This document shows, one piece after another, positions 32,698 to 43,543 of a stretch of DNA of 64,000 nucleotides (positions are counted from its first letter, which is position 1; each line of letters opens with the position of its first letter). The translations under genes were made by a program, and so were the position numbers. The DNA comes from Lobosporangium transversale (lineage: Eukaryota > Mortierellomycota > Mortierellomycetes > Mortierellales > Mortierellaceae), in NCBI RefSeq assembly GCF_002105155.1, contig NW_019028985.1, positions 496,001 through 560,000 of the forward strand, in the 5' to 3' direction. The notes beneath the pieces were generated by a model. The model had not been told where the DNA came from, searched no databases, and saw only the letters and a list, made by a program, of their open reading frames with translations.

Positions 32698-33368
32698 CCA
32701 CTCTCGGCTACCTTAAAATCTTCACCATTGACCAGACCGCCATAACGATGCGCTTTTAGCGCAACCTCCAGCTCAACGTCCTTGACCTCGGACTCACACC
32801 GTCGCTTGAGGGGCCGTACATAAGCTACTGAGCCGCTCTGTAGCCGCTTGGTCCCACTCGTCAAGAGGAGAGCGAATGCCCTGCTACCGTCCTCAAGTCT
32901 TAGCTCAGCCGGCTCAAATATTTCCTGACTGCATCGAGCAGTCGCAGCGTGCTTGGTAATATCGACGAGTTCTTTTTCAAACTCGACCAGGGCCTGCTCT
33001 TCACTGTCTGAATCCTGCTTCCACGACAGACAATCGCATGAATGTGCGCACATCTGCTTTACCGAAGCGCACTCGTGGCCGCAGTGTGGACATGGGAGTG
33101 GGTACGACAACTCACTCAGCCCCGTACAACGCCCTAGATGCTTAGATAGTCCAGGACGCGACCCAAAAGACGACGGGCACCATGAGCACTTGAGGGGATG
33201 TATTCTATTTTTTGAACCGTCGTGGCTCTCATGCTTGTGTTTTCGGAGACTGCCCAAGCTCTTCATCACTTTTCCACAAAGAAGGCAAACATGCTTGTCG
33301 CCTTCCGTAGTGTCAAGGACGCCCTGACTGCCATCGACGACATTACTAATGGGTAGATTGTCAGACAT
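32698..33368 (-). pseudogene. Finger-protein gene, left-arm copy, 5' part with start codon
   Basis: This is the N-terminal half of the left-arm finger-protein gene: start codon at 33366-33368, three zinc fingers intact, and open frame up to the 3' LTR. The frame runs a few codons into the LTR (to 32676), so a truncated protein of about 230 aa with all three fingers but without the C-terminal domain could still be made. It differs from the right-arm copy by, for example, Val for Ala just before AESGD. Its promoter is the mirror image of that of the right copy. Confidence 0.9.
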
Positions 33369-33440
33369 TGTGAGAATGAAGAGTGAATGCAAAATACAGA
33401 ATACAAATGATTCCCAAGTAACACTTTATCCTCTACAGTG

Positions 33441-33664
33441 GAATCATGGGTCCAAGGAAACAAGGCGTCATACTCGAGTAAAGATACTTTCATGGAAAGA
33501 AAGGGGTGTGCCCTTTGAGCGACAATGCATGAGTCAAGAGTGGATAGAGCGCATTGGGAGGGACGGGAGAGCGGGACGAAAGAGCGGGACGAAAGAGCGG
33601 GACGGAAGAGTGGGACGAAAGAGCGGGACGGAAGAGTGGGACGGAATTATTCCCGGCACGTTTG
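33441..33664. other. Central spacer of the palindrome
   Basis: 224 bp of sequence not mirrored in the arms, between the two divergent finger-protein genes (start codons 33368 and 33737, 368 bp apart). It contains a 13-bp minisatellite at 33560-33645. Together with the flanking mirrored 73 bp (from 33369) and 72 bp (to 33736), it must hold the promoters of both genes. Confidence 0.85.
33560..33645. repeat. 13-bp minisatellite at palindrome centre
   Basis: Six full units and part of a seventh, on the pattern GGGACGAAAGAGC with variants (GGGACGGAAGAGT, GGGACGGGAGAGC). The plus strand is all purine except for the C/T at set positions. It lies in the presumed bidirectional promoter. Confidence 0.9.
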
Positions 33665-33736
33665 CACTGTAGAGGATAAAGTGTTACTTGGGAATCATTT
33701 GTATTCTGTATTTTGCATTCACTCTTCATTCTCACA

Positions 33737-35236
33737 ATGTCTGACAATCTACCCATTAGTAATGTCGTCGATGGCAGTCAGGGCGTCCTTGACACTACGG
33801 AAGGCGACAAGCATGTTTGCCTTCTTTGTGGAAAAGTGATGAAGAGCTTGGGCAGTCTCCGAAAACACAAGCATGAGAGCCACGACGGTTCAAAAAATAG
33901 AATACATCCCCTCAAGTGCTCATGGTGCCCGTCGTCTTTTGGGTCGCGTCCTGGACTATCTAAGCATCTAGGGCGTTGTACGGGGCTGAGTGAGTTGTCG
34001 TACCCACTCCCATGTCCACACTGCGGCCACGAGTGCGCTTCGGTAAAGCAGATGTGCGCACATTCATGCGATTGTCTGTCGTGGAAGCAGGATTCAGACA
34101 GTGAAGAGCAGGCCCTGGTCGAGTTTGAAAAAGAACTCGTCGATATTACCAAGCACGCTGCGACTGCTCGATGCAGTCAGGAAATATTTGAGCCGGCTGA
34201 GCTAAGACTTGAGGACGGTAGCAGGGCATTCGCTCTCCTCTTGACGAGTGGGACCAAGCGGCTACAGAGCGGCTCAGTAGCTTATGTACGGCCCCTCAAG
34301 CGACGGTGTGAGTCCGAGGTCAAGGACGTTGAGCTGGAGGTTGCGCTAAAAGCGCATCGTTATGGCGGTCTGGTCAATGGTGAAGATTTTAAGGCAGCCG
34401 AGAGTGGCGATGGTATTTGGCGTATGCCTTTTGGTAGCAACGGTAAGTCTCTTGCAAGGACGCTTGCTGGTCTCTTGATCCAGTCAGGCGACGCGGTGCT
34501 TCTTGCTCTCAAGGTTGAGGTGTACGGTCGCCTTCCGAGTCAGGATGCACAGGGCCAAGATGTTGCCCTGCCAGGGCGTAATCCGTTCAGCGTGGTCAAC
34601 TCGCGGCACGACAACGCGGACAAGGTTATGATTGGGACGCTCGGATGGAACGCCTTGGTGACACTGGCTGTTATCTTGACAAACGGTAAGGTTGTTGTGG
34701 GTCCCCACAACCCAGATTTCTATCCTCACCGAAGCTCGCACGTTTGGGTCCGAAAGAATGGAAGTGAAGACTCCTTCAACAACCTGGAGCGGCAGACACG
34801 ATCCAAGTTTCACGTGCAGTCAACATTCGAGACCTATGCTGCTGCCTGCGTAGAGTTCAACTTCTACAAGACTATGCCTGCCACTTTGAAGACACTGTGG
34901 GAATACAAGATCAACGGGGTATGGTCTGGCGTCAAGGCTGCCGCTTTCGTGTTTTATCAACTGTATACCAACCATAAGCTTGTTAAGACCGAAGTGGAGA
35001 GATGTGTTGCCGATGCTTTTGCTCATAACGACAGAGGTTGTGAGATCCTTGACGCTGTTAATCGGATGCTTGCAGTGATGGTAGATGAGGAGAAGGTCCC
35101 GGTTTCCAAGGACGTTAGCAAGTGTCTTACAGAGATTGCCGGAAGGTTGCAAAGTGAGATCTCTGATGTGAACAGGGGCAAGGTGACTAAAGCGGTTGAA
35201 AAGCGGATCCGTATGATACTAGAAGAACCTACGTAG
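33737..35236 (+). CDS. Unrecognised three-zinc-finger protein (intact right-arm copy)
   Basis: 499 aa, no introns. The ATG at 33737 was chosen because upstream codons of the frame lack another ATG. Three fingers of the same spacing stand at the N-terminus: C28-x2-C31-x12-H44-x4-H49, C61-x2-C64-x12-H77-x3-C81 and C93-x2-C96-x12-H109-x3-C113. A basic RPLKRR follows, and then from about residue 225 a domain of roughly 270 aa that I do not recognise. That domain is shared with the fragment at 20180-20578, so it belongs to a dispersed gene family. Tandem fingers suggest nucleic-acid binding in the nucleus; nothing shows an enzyme active site. The gene is divergent from its disrupted twin at 33368. 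It could be a host multigene family or the product of an unrecognised mobile element. Confidence 0.85.
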   Translation: MSDNLPISNVVDGSQGVLDTTEGDKHVCLLCGKVMKSLGSLRKHKHESHDGSKNRIHPLKCSWCPSSFGSRPGLSKHLGRCTGLSELSYPLPCPHCGHECASVKQMCAHSCDCLSWKQDSDSEEQALVEFEKELVDITKHAATARCSQEIFEPAELRLEDGSRAFALLLTSGTKRLQSGSVAYVRPLKRRCESEVKDVELEVALKAHRYGGLVNGEDFKAAESGDGIWRMPFGSNGKSLARTLAGLLIQSGDAVLLALKVEVYGRLPSQDAQGQDVALPGRNPFSVVNSRHDNADKVMIGTLGWNALVTLAVILTNGKVVVGPHNPDFYPHRSSHVWVRKNGSEDSFNNLERQTRSKFHVQSTFETYAAACVEFNFYKTMPATLKTLWEYKINGVWSGVKAAAFVFYQLYTNHKLVKTEVERCVADAFAHNDRGCEILDAVNRMLAVMVDEEKVPVSKDVSKCLTEIAGRLQSEISDVNRGKVTKAVEKRIRMILEEPT

Positions 35237-36091
35237 ATGCCGAACCTGATAGTAAAGGCTCGTTGCTCAAAAGAAATAAATTATATCTTGACAGAGGATG
35301 ATTGAAAAGATGAGCGGAATGAAAATAAAGTTAAGATGGATGCAAGGTTTGGACACACGGAAAACAAAAGTCGAAAGAGAACAAGCATTCATTTCTCTAG
35401 ACCTCCTTCAGTTTTTCTAACCAGAAAAGAGAGTATCCAAGCTCACGTGGTCTAAGCATTACGACTTCAACTTCCGGAGCTTTAGACTTCTCGCGCTAAT
35501 CCTAGACAAGGTTCAATCTGCGCTCCACTCCTTCAACCTTATGAAGCTTAGTTCGACACATCTAGCTCAACATATATCAAAGTCCTCATGTGTATATACA
35601 GACTACTTTTCTTTCATCGAAGCATTAAAGAAACGAAAAGACAAGAAAAAGAGTAGAAATTCCATGAAAAGGCAGGGAGATGGGCAAAAAGCAAGAATTT
35701 AGCAGGATAGGACAAGAAAAAGCAATAACAAAGTAGGAGATGACAAGAAAAAGAGTACAAAAACACAGGGAAAGACAAAGGAAGTCAAAAGAAACGACCT
35801 TGAAGCAAGCAAGCTTAGAATACAAAGGTAGCAATATTAAATTGACCAAACAAATAAATAAGGATCCAAAAAGCGAAAATAAATGGGCAATCACAATGTA
35901 ATTGATGAATAGAGAGCTAAAGAGCTTAAAGACAAAGAGAGGGAAAGAGAGGTAAAGAGAGAGAAATATATAAAATAAAGACCACACAGAATGGATTAAA
36001 AAAAAAAAATGAATGCCACATGCAAACTTGAAAAGTAAAATATGTAGGCCGCGATTATGTTGAAATTCATTTTCAGATCAAATTGCCTGTG
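35237..36091. other. Spacer between finger-protein gene and satellite, right arm
   Basis: Mirror of 25742-26595. No gene supported; the minus-strand open frame 35625-35987 is the same Leu/Phe-rich frame as in the left arm. Confidence 0.5.
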
Positions 36092-36710
36092 ATAACGAAT
36101 CGTTACTCCAACTAAAAGAAAGGTGTCTACGCTGAATGAGAAGGTGTCTAAGCTGGAGTAACGAATCGTCACTCCACGAAATAGAGAGGTTATTATGCTG
36201 GAGTAACGAATCGTTACTCCAACTAAAAGAAAGGTGTCTACGCTGAATGAGAAGGTGTCTAAGCTGGAGTAACGAATCGTCACTCCACGAAATAGAGAGG
36301 TTATTATGCTGGAGTAACGAATCGTTACTCCAACTAAAAGAAAGGTGTCTACGCTGAATGAGAAGGTGTCTAAGCTGGAGTAACGAATCGTCACTCCACG
36401 AAATAGAGAGGTTATTATGCTGGAGTAACGAATCGTTACTCCAACTAAAAGAAAGGTGTCTACGCTGAATGAGAAGGTGTCTAAGCTGGAGTAACGAATC
36501 GTCACTCCACGAAATAGAGAGGTTATTATGCTGGAGTAACGAATCGTTACTCCAACTAAAAGAAAGGTGTCTACGCTGAATGAGAAGGTGTCTAAGCTGG
36601 AGTAACGAATCGTCACTCCACGAAATAGAGAGGTTATTATGCTGGAGTAACGAATCGTTACTCCAACTAAAATAAAGTGGCTACGCCAGAGTAACGATTC
36701 GTTACTCCAA
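36092..36710. repeat. Higher-order satellite array of 23-bp palindromes, right arm (about 5 units)
   Basis: Same 111-bp unit as the left array but 333 bp shorter, exactly three units fewer. The edge units match the edge units of the left array, so the difference arose inside the array by unequal exchange or replication slippage after the duplication. Confidence 0.95.
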
Positions 36711-38550
36711 GTGTAAATGAATTAAAATATAGTTTGCTCTCGCTAAGTGCAAAGTCTTAGACGGGCCTTTTGCGTTGCACGTAGACAGGGTAGCAGTTAT
36801 GAGGTTTTTTACTTGAAGTGGTCATTCCATTTAAACTCATATTTTATTTTATTTCTTTTATCTCACATTCATGAAGCATCAATGCTTCGCAACCCCTCTC
36901 CAGTACCCTGGCGCCTTGGCAAAGGCACACAGCTTTAATCTCTGCAAGAAATATCAAGAAAATCCTAATATGAACTTTCAGTAGTTATGTGAGTAGGTTA
37001 GTGAGTCCGAAAACGTTTAAGCATCAAAGCCTTCATATCCATGATCTCAGTCAATCCTAAAATTGATCAGCGGTGATGTTCTGCTCTAGCAATTCCAGGA
37101 TCAAGACACAAAGATGTTTGCTTGTTGATCAAATAAAGCATTGCCGTCTGCATGGGATATACAGAAATGCCTTCATCAGTCCGCACTTGATAAGCTTTTT
37201 TTTTCTTGATTCTTGATTGTATTCAATTTATGCGCTAAATAATATATACATAAATATAATGCGGGTAGAAGGGGTCGTTGCAGTTAGCACTTGGACAGAG
37301 TCGATTGTATATGTATATAATTTTTAAGCCTCTGATCTCTCCATTACTGTAAACATGTGCAAGGCCATGCTGCACCAAGGCGTGCACCAGAAATGAGATG
37401 TTTTTTTTTTTTTTTTTTTTTTTTGGTCTATGGTTCGACCTGTGCGACAAAAAAAAACGCAAGTAAGCAAGCAAATAGGGCGACAATCATAAAAAAAAAA
37501 ATAAAAAAAACCCCCCAACGGCATAGAGCATGAAGAAATGAAAGTTTAAACGAAATCAAGAAAAGAGAGATTGCAAGAGAGAAGGATATGAGAAAGAGAA
37601 GAATATAAGAGAGAGAAGGGCACTTTAATATGATAAAGAGCCATAAACTCATTTTCACATTATCACATCCTCACATCCTCACATTCTCACATTTTTTTTA
37701 ATATGCACATTTAATTAGAGACAACAGGCAAAGCACGCTGCGTGCGCGGATATTGTACCGAAAGAGGTAAATAACATTAACATGCAATAACAATAATAAA
37801 CCGACATGGAGCACACAACTCATGTATTTTGTTGACTGACCATTTTCTTCCTCCTCTTCTTCTTCTTTTAGGATCATCAAAAGAGAGAAGCAATAAAGAA
37901 AAACACATATACACACACACATATATATATATATCCATATATATAATACATACAAAGGAGAAGAAGGAAGAAACAAAGAAAAGCATTGAAACACAACCGC
38001 AACTGCCTGCAACAACAACAAACAAGTTTTTTCATTGATCGATTTTTTGATCGGATTAAACAGAGAGAATGAATGAAAAATAAAAAAAAAAAAAAAAAAA
38101 TCGTTAGCCTTGTAAGAAAGAAAAATCATGCAAGAGCCCTGTCCAGCCCTCACCTTTCATTATTCTTTTTTTGACGTCTGTTCGTTCGCCGCCGCCCTTC
38201 GCCCCCTCCTCGTTCGCCTCCCTCCTATCCCGTTTTCTCCACATCACCACACGCCTCGCTCTAATCATTCATATTTATATACATACACGTAAAGAGCTAT
38301 GTTAAAGTATCCTGATCCAACCCTCTGGGCTTTGATACAAGCTTTTTGATTCGACACATTAGCCTCTGTTTTCTCTTTCCTGCCCCCCTTACTTCTTCCT
38401 CTTCTTCCTCTTCTTCCTCTTCTTCTTTCTTTCTATTCCCTATTTCTTCTTCATAACGTTACTGACGTGTTTCATTTGTTTCCTTTTTTGTTTGCGTATT
38501 TTTCTTTTTCTTTTTCTCTGCTGTGTTGACGCGTTCAGTTTTGGATTCGC

Positions 38551-38600
<50 letters not shown>

Positions 38601-39157
38601 TTCCTTTTCCTTTCCCCCCCTCCATCCCCTGTCTTATAGTCCCCTACCTGTTCCCCCTTCTTTTAAAACGTTTTGATCAAAGAACAAACAAAATAAAATA
38701 AAAAAGTGGGATTATCACTTTTTATTTACTTTTTTAGAAAACAATAAAGCACAAAGCGTCTTGTCGTTATTGTTAATGTAATCATGTGAGATTATATACC
38801 CAAGACACAAATATACAGATCAATGCACATATAAATATATTATACAATATATAGCTACTGCAAGGGAGACTAGAGGAGGATTGGTAATGGTTTTAACTAT
38901 AACCCTGGCATTCTTTTTATCATATGTCATAGTGACAAATACATTCATATATATATATTTATAATATATACGTGTGTCTGTGTGTCTGTGTGTGTGCGTA
39001 TTATAAATATTCATCTGTTTATTCTTTTTTTTTTTATTTCGTTCTTGGTTGCATGTGTATTTACTGTATATAAATATCTACAAAATAAAAAAGACACTCG
39101 CAAGAAGGTATAGAAAGTATACAATAGTAAGAAAAGGGTCTTGATAGTCTCAATTTT
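36711..39157. other. AT-rich spacer between satellite and M50 gene, right arm
   Basis: Mirror of 22339-24789, with the CT microsatellite at about 38551-38594 and poly-A/poly-T runs. Small differences from the left arm are visible, for example CCCTCTGG here against CCCCCTGG in the mirrored left sequence near 23172, and near 38300. No gene supported. Confidence 0.55.
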
Positions 39158-39401
39158 TTAGTTTGTTCCGGAGTTTGAAGCACCGCCCGAGGTGCCTCCT
39201 GTGCCATCATCCTTGAATGCTGCTAGACCTGCAAGGACTGCACCCACGAGGAAGATCAGCGAGATCAGCAACCAAATAAAACCCCATCCCTGTGCAGGAA
39301 AGATCCCGTACTTTTCTGCAAACTGCTCTGCATCCGATCCATTCGACTTTCTCAACACTAGCATATCCAAGATCTCCAGTATACTGTAAATGCAGCTCAT
39401 A

Positions 39402-39440
<39 letters not shown>

Positions 39441-40722
39441 AAAAAAAGGTCAACATCTCATCCATTTCCTTTAGCCCTGAATAACAACAACAATAATGGC
39501 AATAGTCCATATTTCAGTTTTAACAGTCAGAACAGCAAAATGGCTTACCCAAGGAAAAGTGTGAAATACTTTAGATATCTTCCACCATCCAACCACCACA
39601 AGAATCCCACGATGCCTGCAAAGAATAGACTGATTCCAAAGGCCAACAGGTTCCTTGCCCAGAACATCGTCAAGACCAAACAGACAATCAACATGATCGC
39701 TGCACCTTTAGAGGCCGTCACATTGAATCCACAGAACACCAAGATCCCTCCCAATAGCGAACTTCCTAAATAACCCGCAGGCAATGCTAAACATTGTGTC
39801 CTCCTGTTGCCCACATACGTTGTCAACCCTCCCAGATTAGGATCCACTGTGATCGACTTGACTTTTCCTCCGCTGACACAGGCCATACACGCGTGTCCGA
39901 ATTCATGTAGTCCGATCGTCACCAACTATTTCAGAAAGAAAAATAAATTAAAAGATTAAAATTGTGTTTAGCTTATTTGTTCTCCAATGAAATAAAAAGA
40001 AATAAGTTTGATCCTTATTGGATTCATTTCCAGGCACAAATATGATTAAAGATCCCAGACCAAAAAGTAGAAGAAAAATAAGAAAAGCAAAAAACAAAAA
40101 AAAAAAAAAATGGAGTGCGGAGATGGGTTGAATCAGTGATCAGAACTCTAGCCCAAACCTCGAGGAAGGTTTAGGCTGTAGCTTTTGTTCCTGTAACGAG
40201 CTTATATATTAATAATAATATTATCACTATTGCTGTTGTCCATGTGTGTTGTCACGTACTTAATAGGGGGTGAGATAGGGAGGTTGGAGAGAGGCGATTT
40301 GAACAGAGCAATCAAGTGACTAACTGCCCATTCTCTTTTTTTTTTTAAAAAAACTTTTTTCCTTTGTCTTTGTCTGCCTCACCTTGAACGGGTATAGAAG
40401 GTGCTTCAAGATCGGCATTTGCCATAAAAGTAAAATGCCAACCATATATCCTCCACTATTATTATTAAAAAATAAAAAAATAAAAATAAAAGTTACTTCG
40501 TGTGAGTTGTTGGCCCGTTCTTTAGATCACTCTCTATATGATGATGATGATGATGATGATTACTATTATTATTATCATCATTATCATCATTATCATCATC
40601 ATTATCATTGCCATTGTCATTGCCATTATTGTTGCCTCTTACATAATCCAGAGGGTAGTAACCTGCTCCTTCGTAGGCTCCAGAATATGCCCAGAATTGC
40701 CAGAGCTCTGAACAGGCGCCAT
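39158..40722 (-). CDS. M50B-like membrane zinc metalloprotease, right-arm copy
   Basis: Exons on the minus strand: 40722-40643, 40455-40383, 39925-39549 and 39404-39158. They have the same splice sites and the same 258-aa product as the left copy, with catalytic HEFGH at residues 58-62 and several membrane helices. The two copies read as identical in protein sequence. Intron lengths differ by 1-3 bp through microsatellite change (TA run near 39410-39436). This copy keeps its upstream sequence beyond 40910, an AG-rich plus strand (CT-rich on the coding strand), as expected for a fungal promoter, and is therefore probably the original. M50 proteases act inside membranes; the target is unknown. 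Confidence 0.88.
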
Positions 40723-40910
40723 TGGATGTCTTTCTTTTTCCTCTCTTTTAATTACTTGTACTTGATGAGCGATAGGTTGAAGGAGTAAATGATAATGCGA
40801 TATTAAAGGTGCGCGTAAGTTTACAATGTATTAATATGCAAGGAGTAATAAGAATGGGATAGTCTGGAAGAAATAGTCAAAGAAAAAGTAATAAAAAAAA
40901 AGTGATGAGG

Positions 40911-41468
40911 AGTGACGATGGAAATGAATGACGAGGAATGAAAGAAAAGAAAGAAGAAAAGAAAAAAAAGAACCTGCCAAACGGGTGAAAAGGACAGGTA
41001 AGTAGCAGGCTGTAGGCTACAGGCCACAGACAACGCAGCGGTCCAAGTTGGGATGGTGCCACAGAAACTTGTTCCTGGGCGAAAAGACTCCTGCTGTCTC
41101 TTTCATTTTCTATTCTCTCTTTCTCTTTTCTCGTATTCTCTTTCCTACTTTCCCTTTTCGTCTCTCTCTATTTCTCTCTCTCTCCGTTGGTCGTTGCTCT
41201 AGTGATTCTAGTTATCTTTCATTGATCCTATTGACGTAGTGTTTGTGCATCATTTTATTTGGCATGGTCATAATAAACAAAAAGTAAATTTAGAATGACA
41301 TCAGGCTGTGTTCTTCTGGGCTGTGAGTACAAAGTCCATTTTTTTTGCTTTCCTCACCAACAAACTTTCCTCACCAACAAAAATCCTTTTTTCCCTCTTT
41401 TCTCTAAACTTTCTTCTATTAAATAACGCCATCAATTATTTTTTTTTTTCCTCCCAACTTTCTTTCTT
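40911..41468. other. Intergenic, M50 promoter and 3' side of F-box gene
   Basis: No gene seen. The first 70 bases after the palindrome boundary are AG-rich. A CT-rich block lies at about 41095-41190 and T runs lie near 41340 and 41441. Confidence 0.5.
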
Positions 41469-43507
41469 TTAGGTCACTACAGGGCTTGCTGTGCCCATAG
41501 CCGCCATTGTCTGCTGTGGCTGTTGATCAATCTGAGCCTGCTCCAGTGGTTCATCTGGCAGATATGCTGCTGATCCTCCACTACCACCATATCGACCCAA
41601 ATAAAATGCCACCAAGTCCTTTTCTCCTGTCCTATCATTATGCTGGATCATCAACTGATAGGTTTTCTTGCGTTGAATATCTTGTTGGCCCCAATCCTTG
41701 ATCCCTAAAGCTTGTAGTCGGCGATGCATCCGATCTGTATACTTTGTCAAAAACGCAATCTTGTCTGTACGATTCAAAATCGGCCGCGGTGATTGTAATG
41801 GCAGTGCTTGTTTTGATTCATTCTGCAGCCCTTGGTGTTGTTGCTGCTGCTGCTGCTGCTGCTGCTGTTGTTGTTCTTCTCGTTCTTGCTCTTCTAGCTT
41901 CTTTGCTTCTTGTGGTTGTCTACAAGTACCCGAATCATTCATTGATCCTCTTTGTGCGCCATCATGTAATGGTGGCAATAGCAAGGGATCCTGTGTAGAA
42001 ATAACAGAATTACTAGGTAATCCATCATTACTGACGCCGCTATTACTGTTGCTTCTACTGTTGCATCCGATTTGACCCTCACCTGATTCACACCGAACTG
42101 GACTATACCATCCTCTCTCTTCTTTTATCTTGTACGATGTGATACTGGCGACAACTCCAGTACAGGCACTAGCAATGCCTTTGTTCCTCATATCTGATAC
42201 CATTGAAGACCGCGTCAAATCCCTAATGTAATTTGGTACTAAATGTCCATGGCCACTATGATGGTCACAGCTCTGTTGCCCTGAAAATGCACATCGGTGT
42301 GACAATGAGCTTGCAGGGACCTGGTGATCATTAGACAATCCAAAAGCATTACTATCTCCACCTTCTATTCCTCCCTCTTCTTCTTCTTCTTTTTCTTCTT
42401 CTTCAACATCATCATTGCAGTCAATGCCCTGATCGTCCGAAAACTGTCCTTGCTCATGCATTGTAACTTTCTTGGAAATGGTTCCTTCGCTATCGGCTTG
42501 AGTATCCCTTTCCTGTAATGACGACCAACTGCAACAACCTTTCATCTTATGGAACTGCTCAGACCTCTTAGCTTTGTGACAGAAAGCAGCCGTTGCTGTG
42601 GTAGGAAGTAACTGCATACGAGATGAGGATGGGGAGAAAGACAATACAGAAGGTTGTAGATCAGGAATAGGCGTTATATAAGGAAACGGTAGTCGTGGGG
42701 ATGGCGCTGATGGCAAGGATGATATAGACGGTGATGGCAATTGTGATATAGGCAATCCAATCATCCAACTAAGCTCGTGAGAACGGCTCAAAGAACGACA
42801 TCTGCGACTAGCATTTATGGTTTGTGTTCCTTTATCAAGAGAACTGTCCTTGAGAATATTTCCGGTTAAAGGAGAGTGGCGGTTCAGACGATTCCGCTTG
42901 TGTGAAACACACAACTGTTGACGTTGCTGCTGCTGCTGTTGTTGCTGACAAGCATCGTGATGGATGGCACTAGGCACCTGTCCATCATATGAGATTGACC
43001 TCCTGGATGGTCGTTGAACAGGGAAACCTGGCTGGCAATTTAATTGTACTGAAGTGTCTGAACCTTCTAAACTGTTGCTGTTACTATTACAGGTCTTCAT
43101 ATTCTTGACATCGTCAGCAGTTGTTGAGACAGGCTCCATCGACTCATCATATGTCTGCGCTTGGGTTGGATTCAACAGGGGTTCTGATGTATTTTGGGCC
43201 ACCGGTGGTACGGATTGTTGATCTGCAATGTCACTTGCTCCACTTAGGACCAAAGCGTTCGTTGAAGAACTAGATGACTTAATAATAAATCCCCCAAAAT
43301 AAATAAAAAAAGTCAAACGAAAGTTAGAAGAGCTTTTTTTTTTAGGGTGCATGGTATATCATAATAGTAATGATCGAACCCCCTGCCCTTCTTTTTTTGT
43401 CATTCCCCTTCATCCTGGTGTTTTTTCTATTCCTGCCATTTACCCTGCAGATGCTATAAAAAAAAAAAAAAAAAAAAAAAAGAACTCCAGATGCAACCCA
43501 AGCTAAA

Positions 43508-43543
<36 letters not shown>

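Larger units (their letters stand above)
20582..33440 (+). repeat. Left arm of a large inverted repeat (palindrome)
   Basis: Reading inward from 20582, the plus strand matches the minus strand of 40910-33665 almost base for base. Paired landmarks have nearly constant coordinate sums: about 61492-61499 outside the satellite, 61832 between satellite and retrotransposon, and 67105 inside the retrotransposon. The arm is 12859 bp, or about 7586 bp without the 5.27-kb LTR element and its target duplication. It holds an M50 protease gene, an AT-rich spacer, a satellite array and the interrupted finger-protein gene. Differences from the right arm are the LTR element, three extra 111-bp satellite units, a few 1-3 bp length changes and scattered substitutions. 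Confidence 0.95.
33665..40910 (-). repeat. Right arm of the large inverted repeat (palindrome)
   Basis: 7246 bp mirroring the left arm without the LTR element. It runs from 33665 (partner of 33440) to 40910 (partner of 20582). Contents from the centre outward are the intact finger-protein gene, a spacer, a satellite with about 5 units, an AT-rich spacer, the M50 protease gene and about 190 bp of its upstream region. Outside 40910 the sequence continues as plausible upstream sequence of the M50 gene, so this arm probably sits at the ancestral location and the left arm is the copy (inference). Confidence 0.95.

Noticed and set aside
20582-40910. Palindrome as a pure assembly artefact
   Set aside because: The arms differ by a complete LTR insertion with target duplication, by three satellite units and by scattered substitutions, and they have different outer flanks. 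An artefact would give exact mirror copies. Long-read confirmation is still the decisive test.
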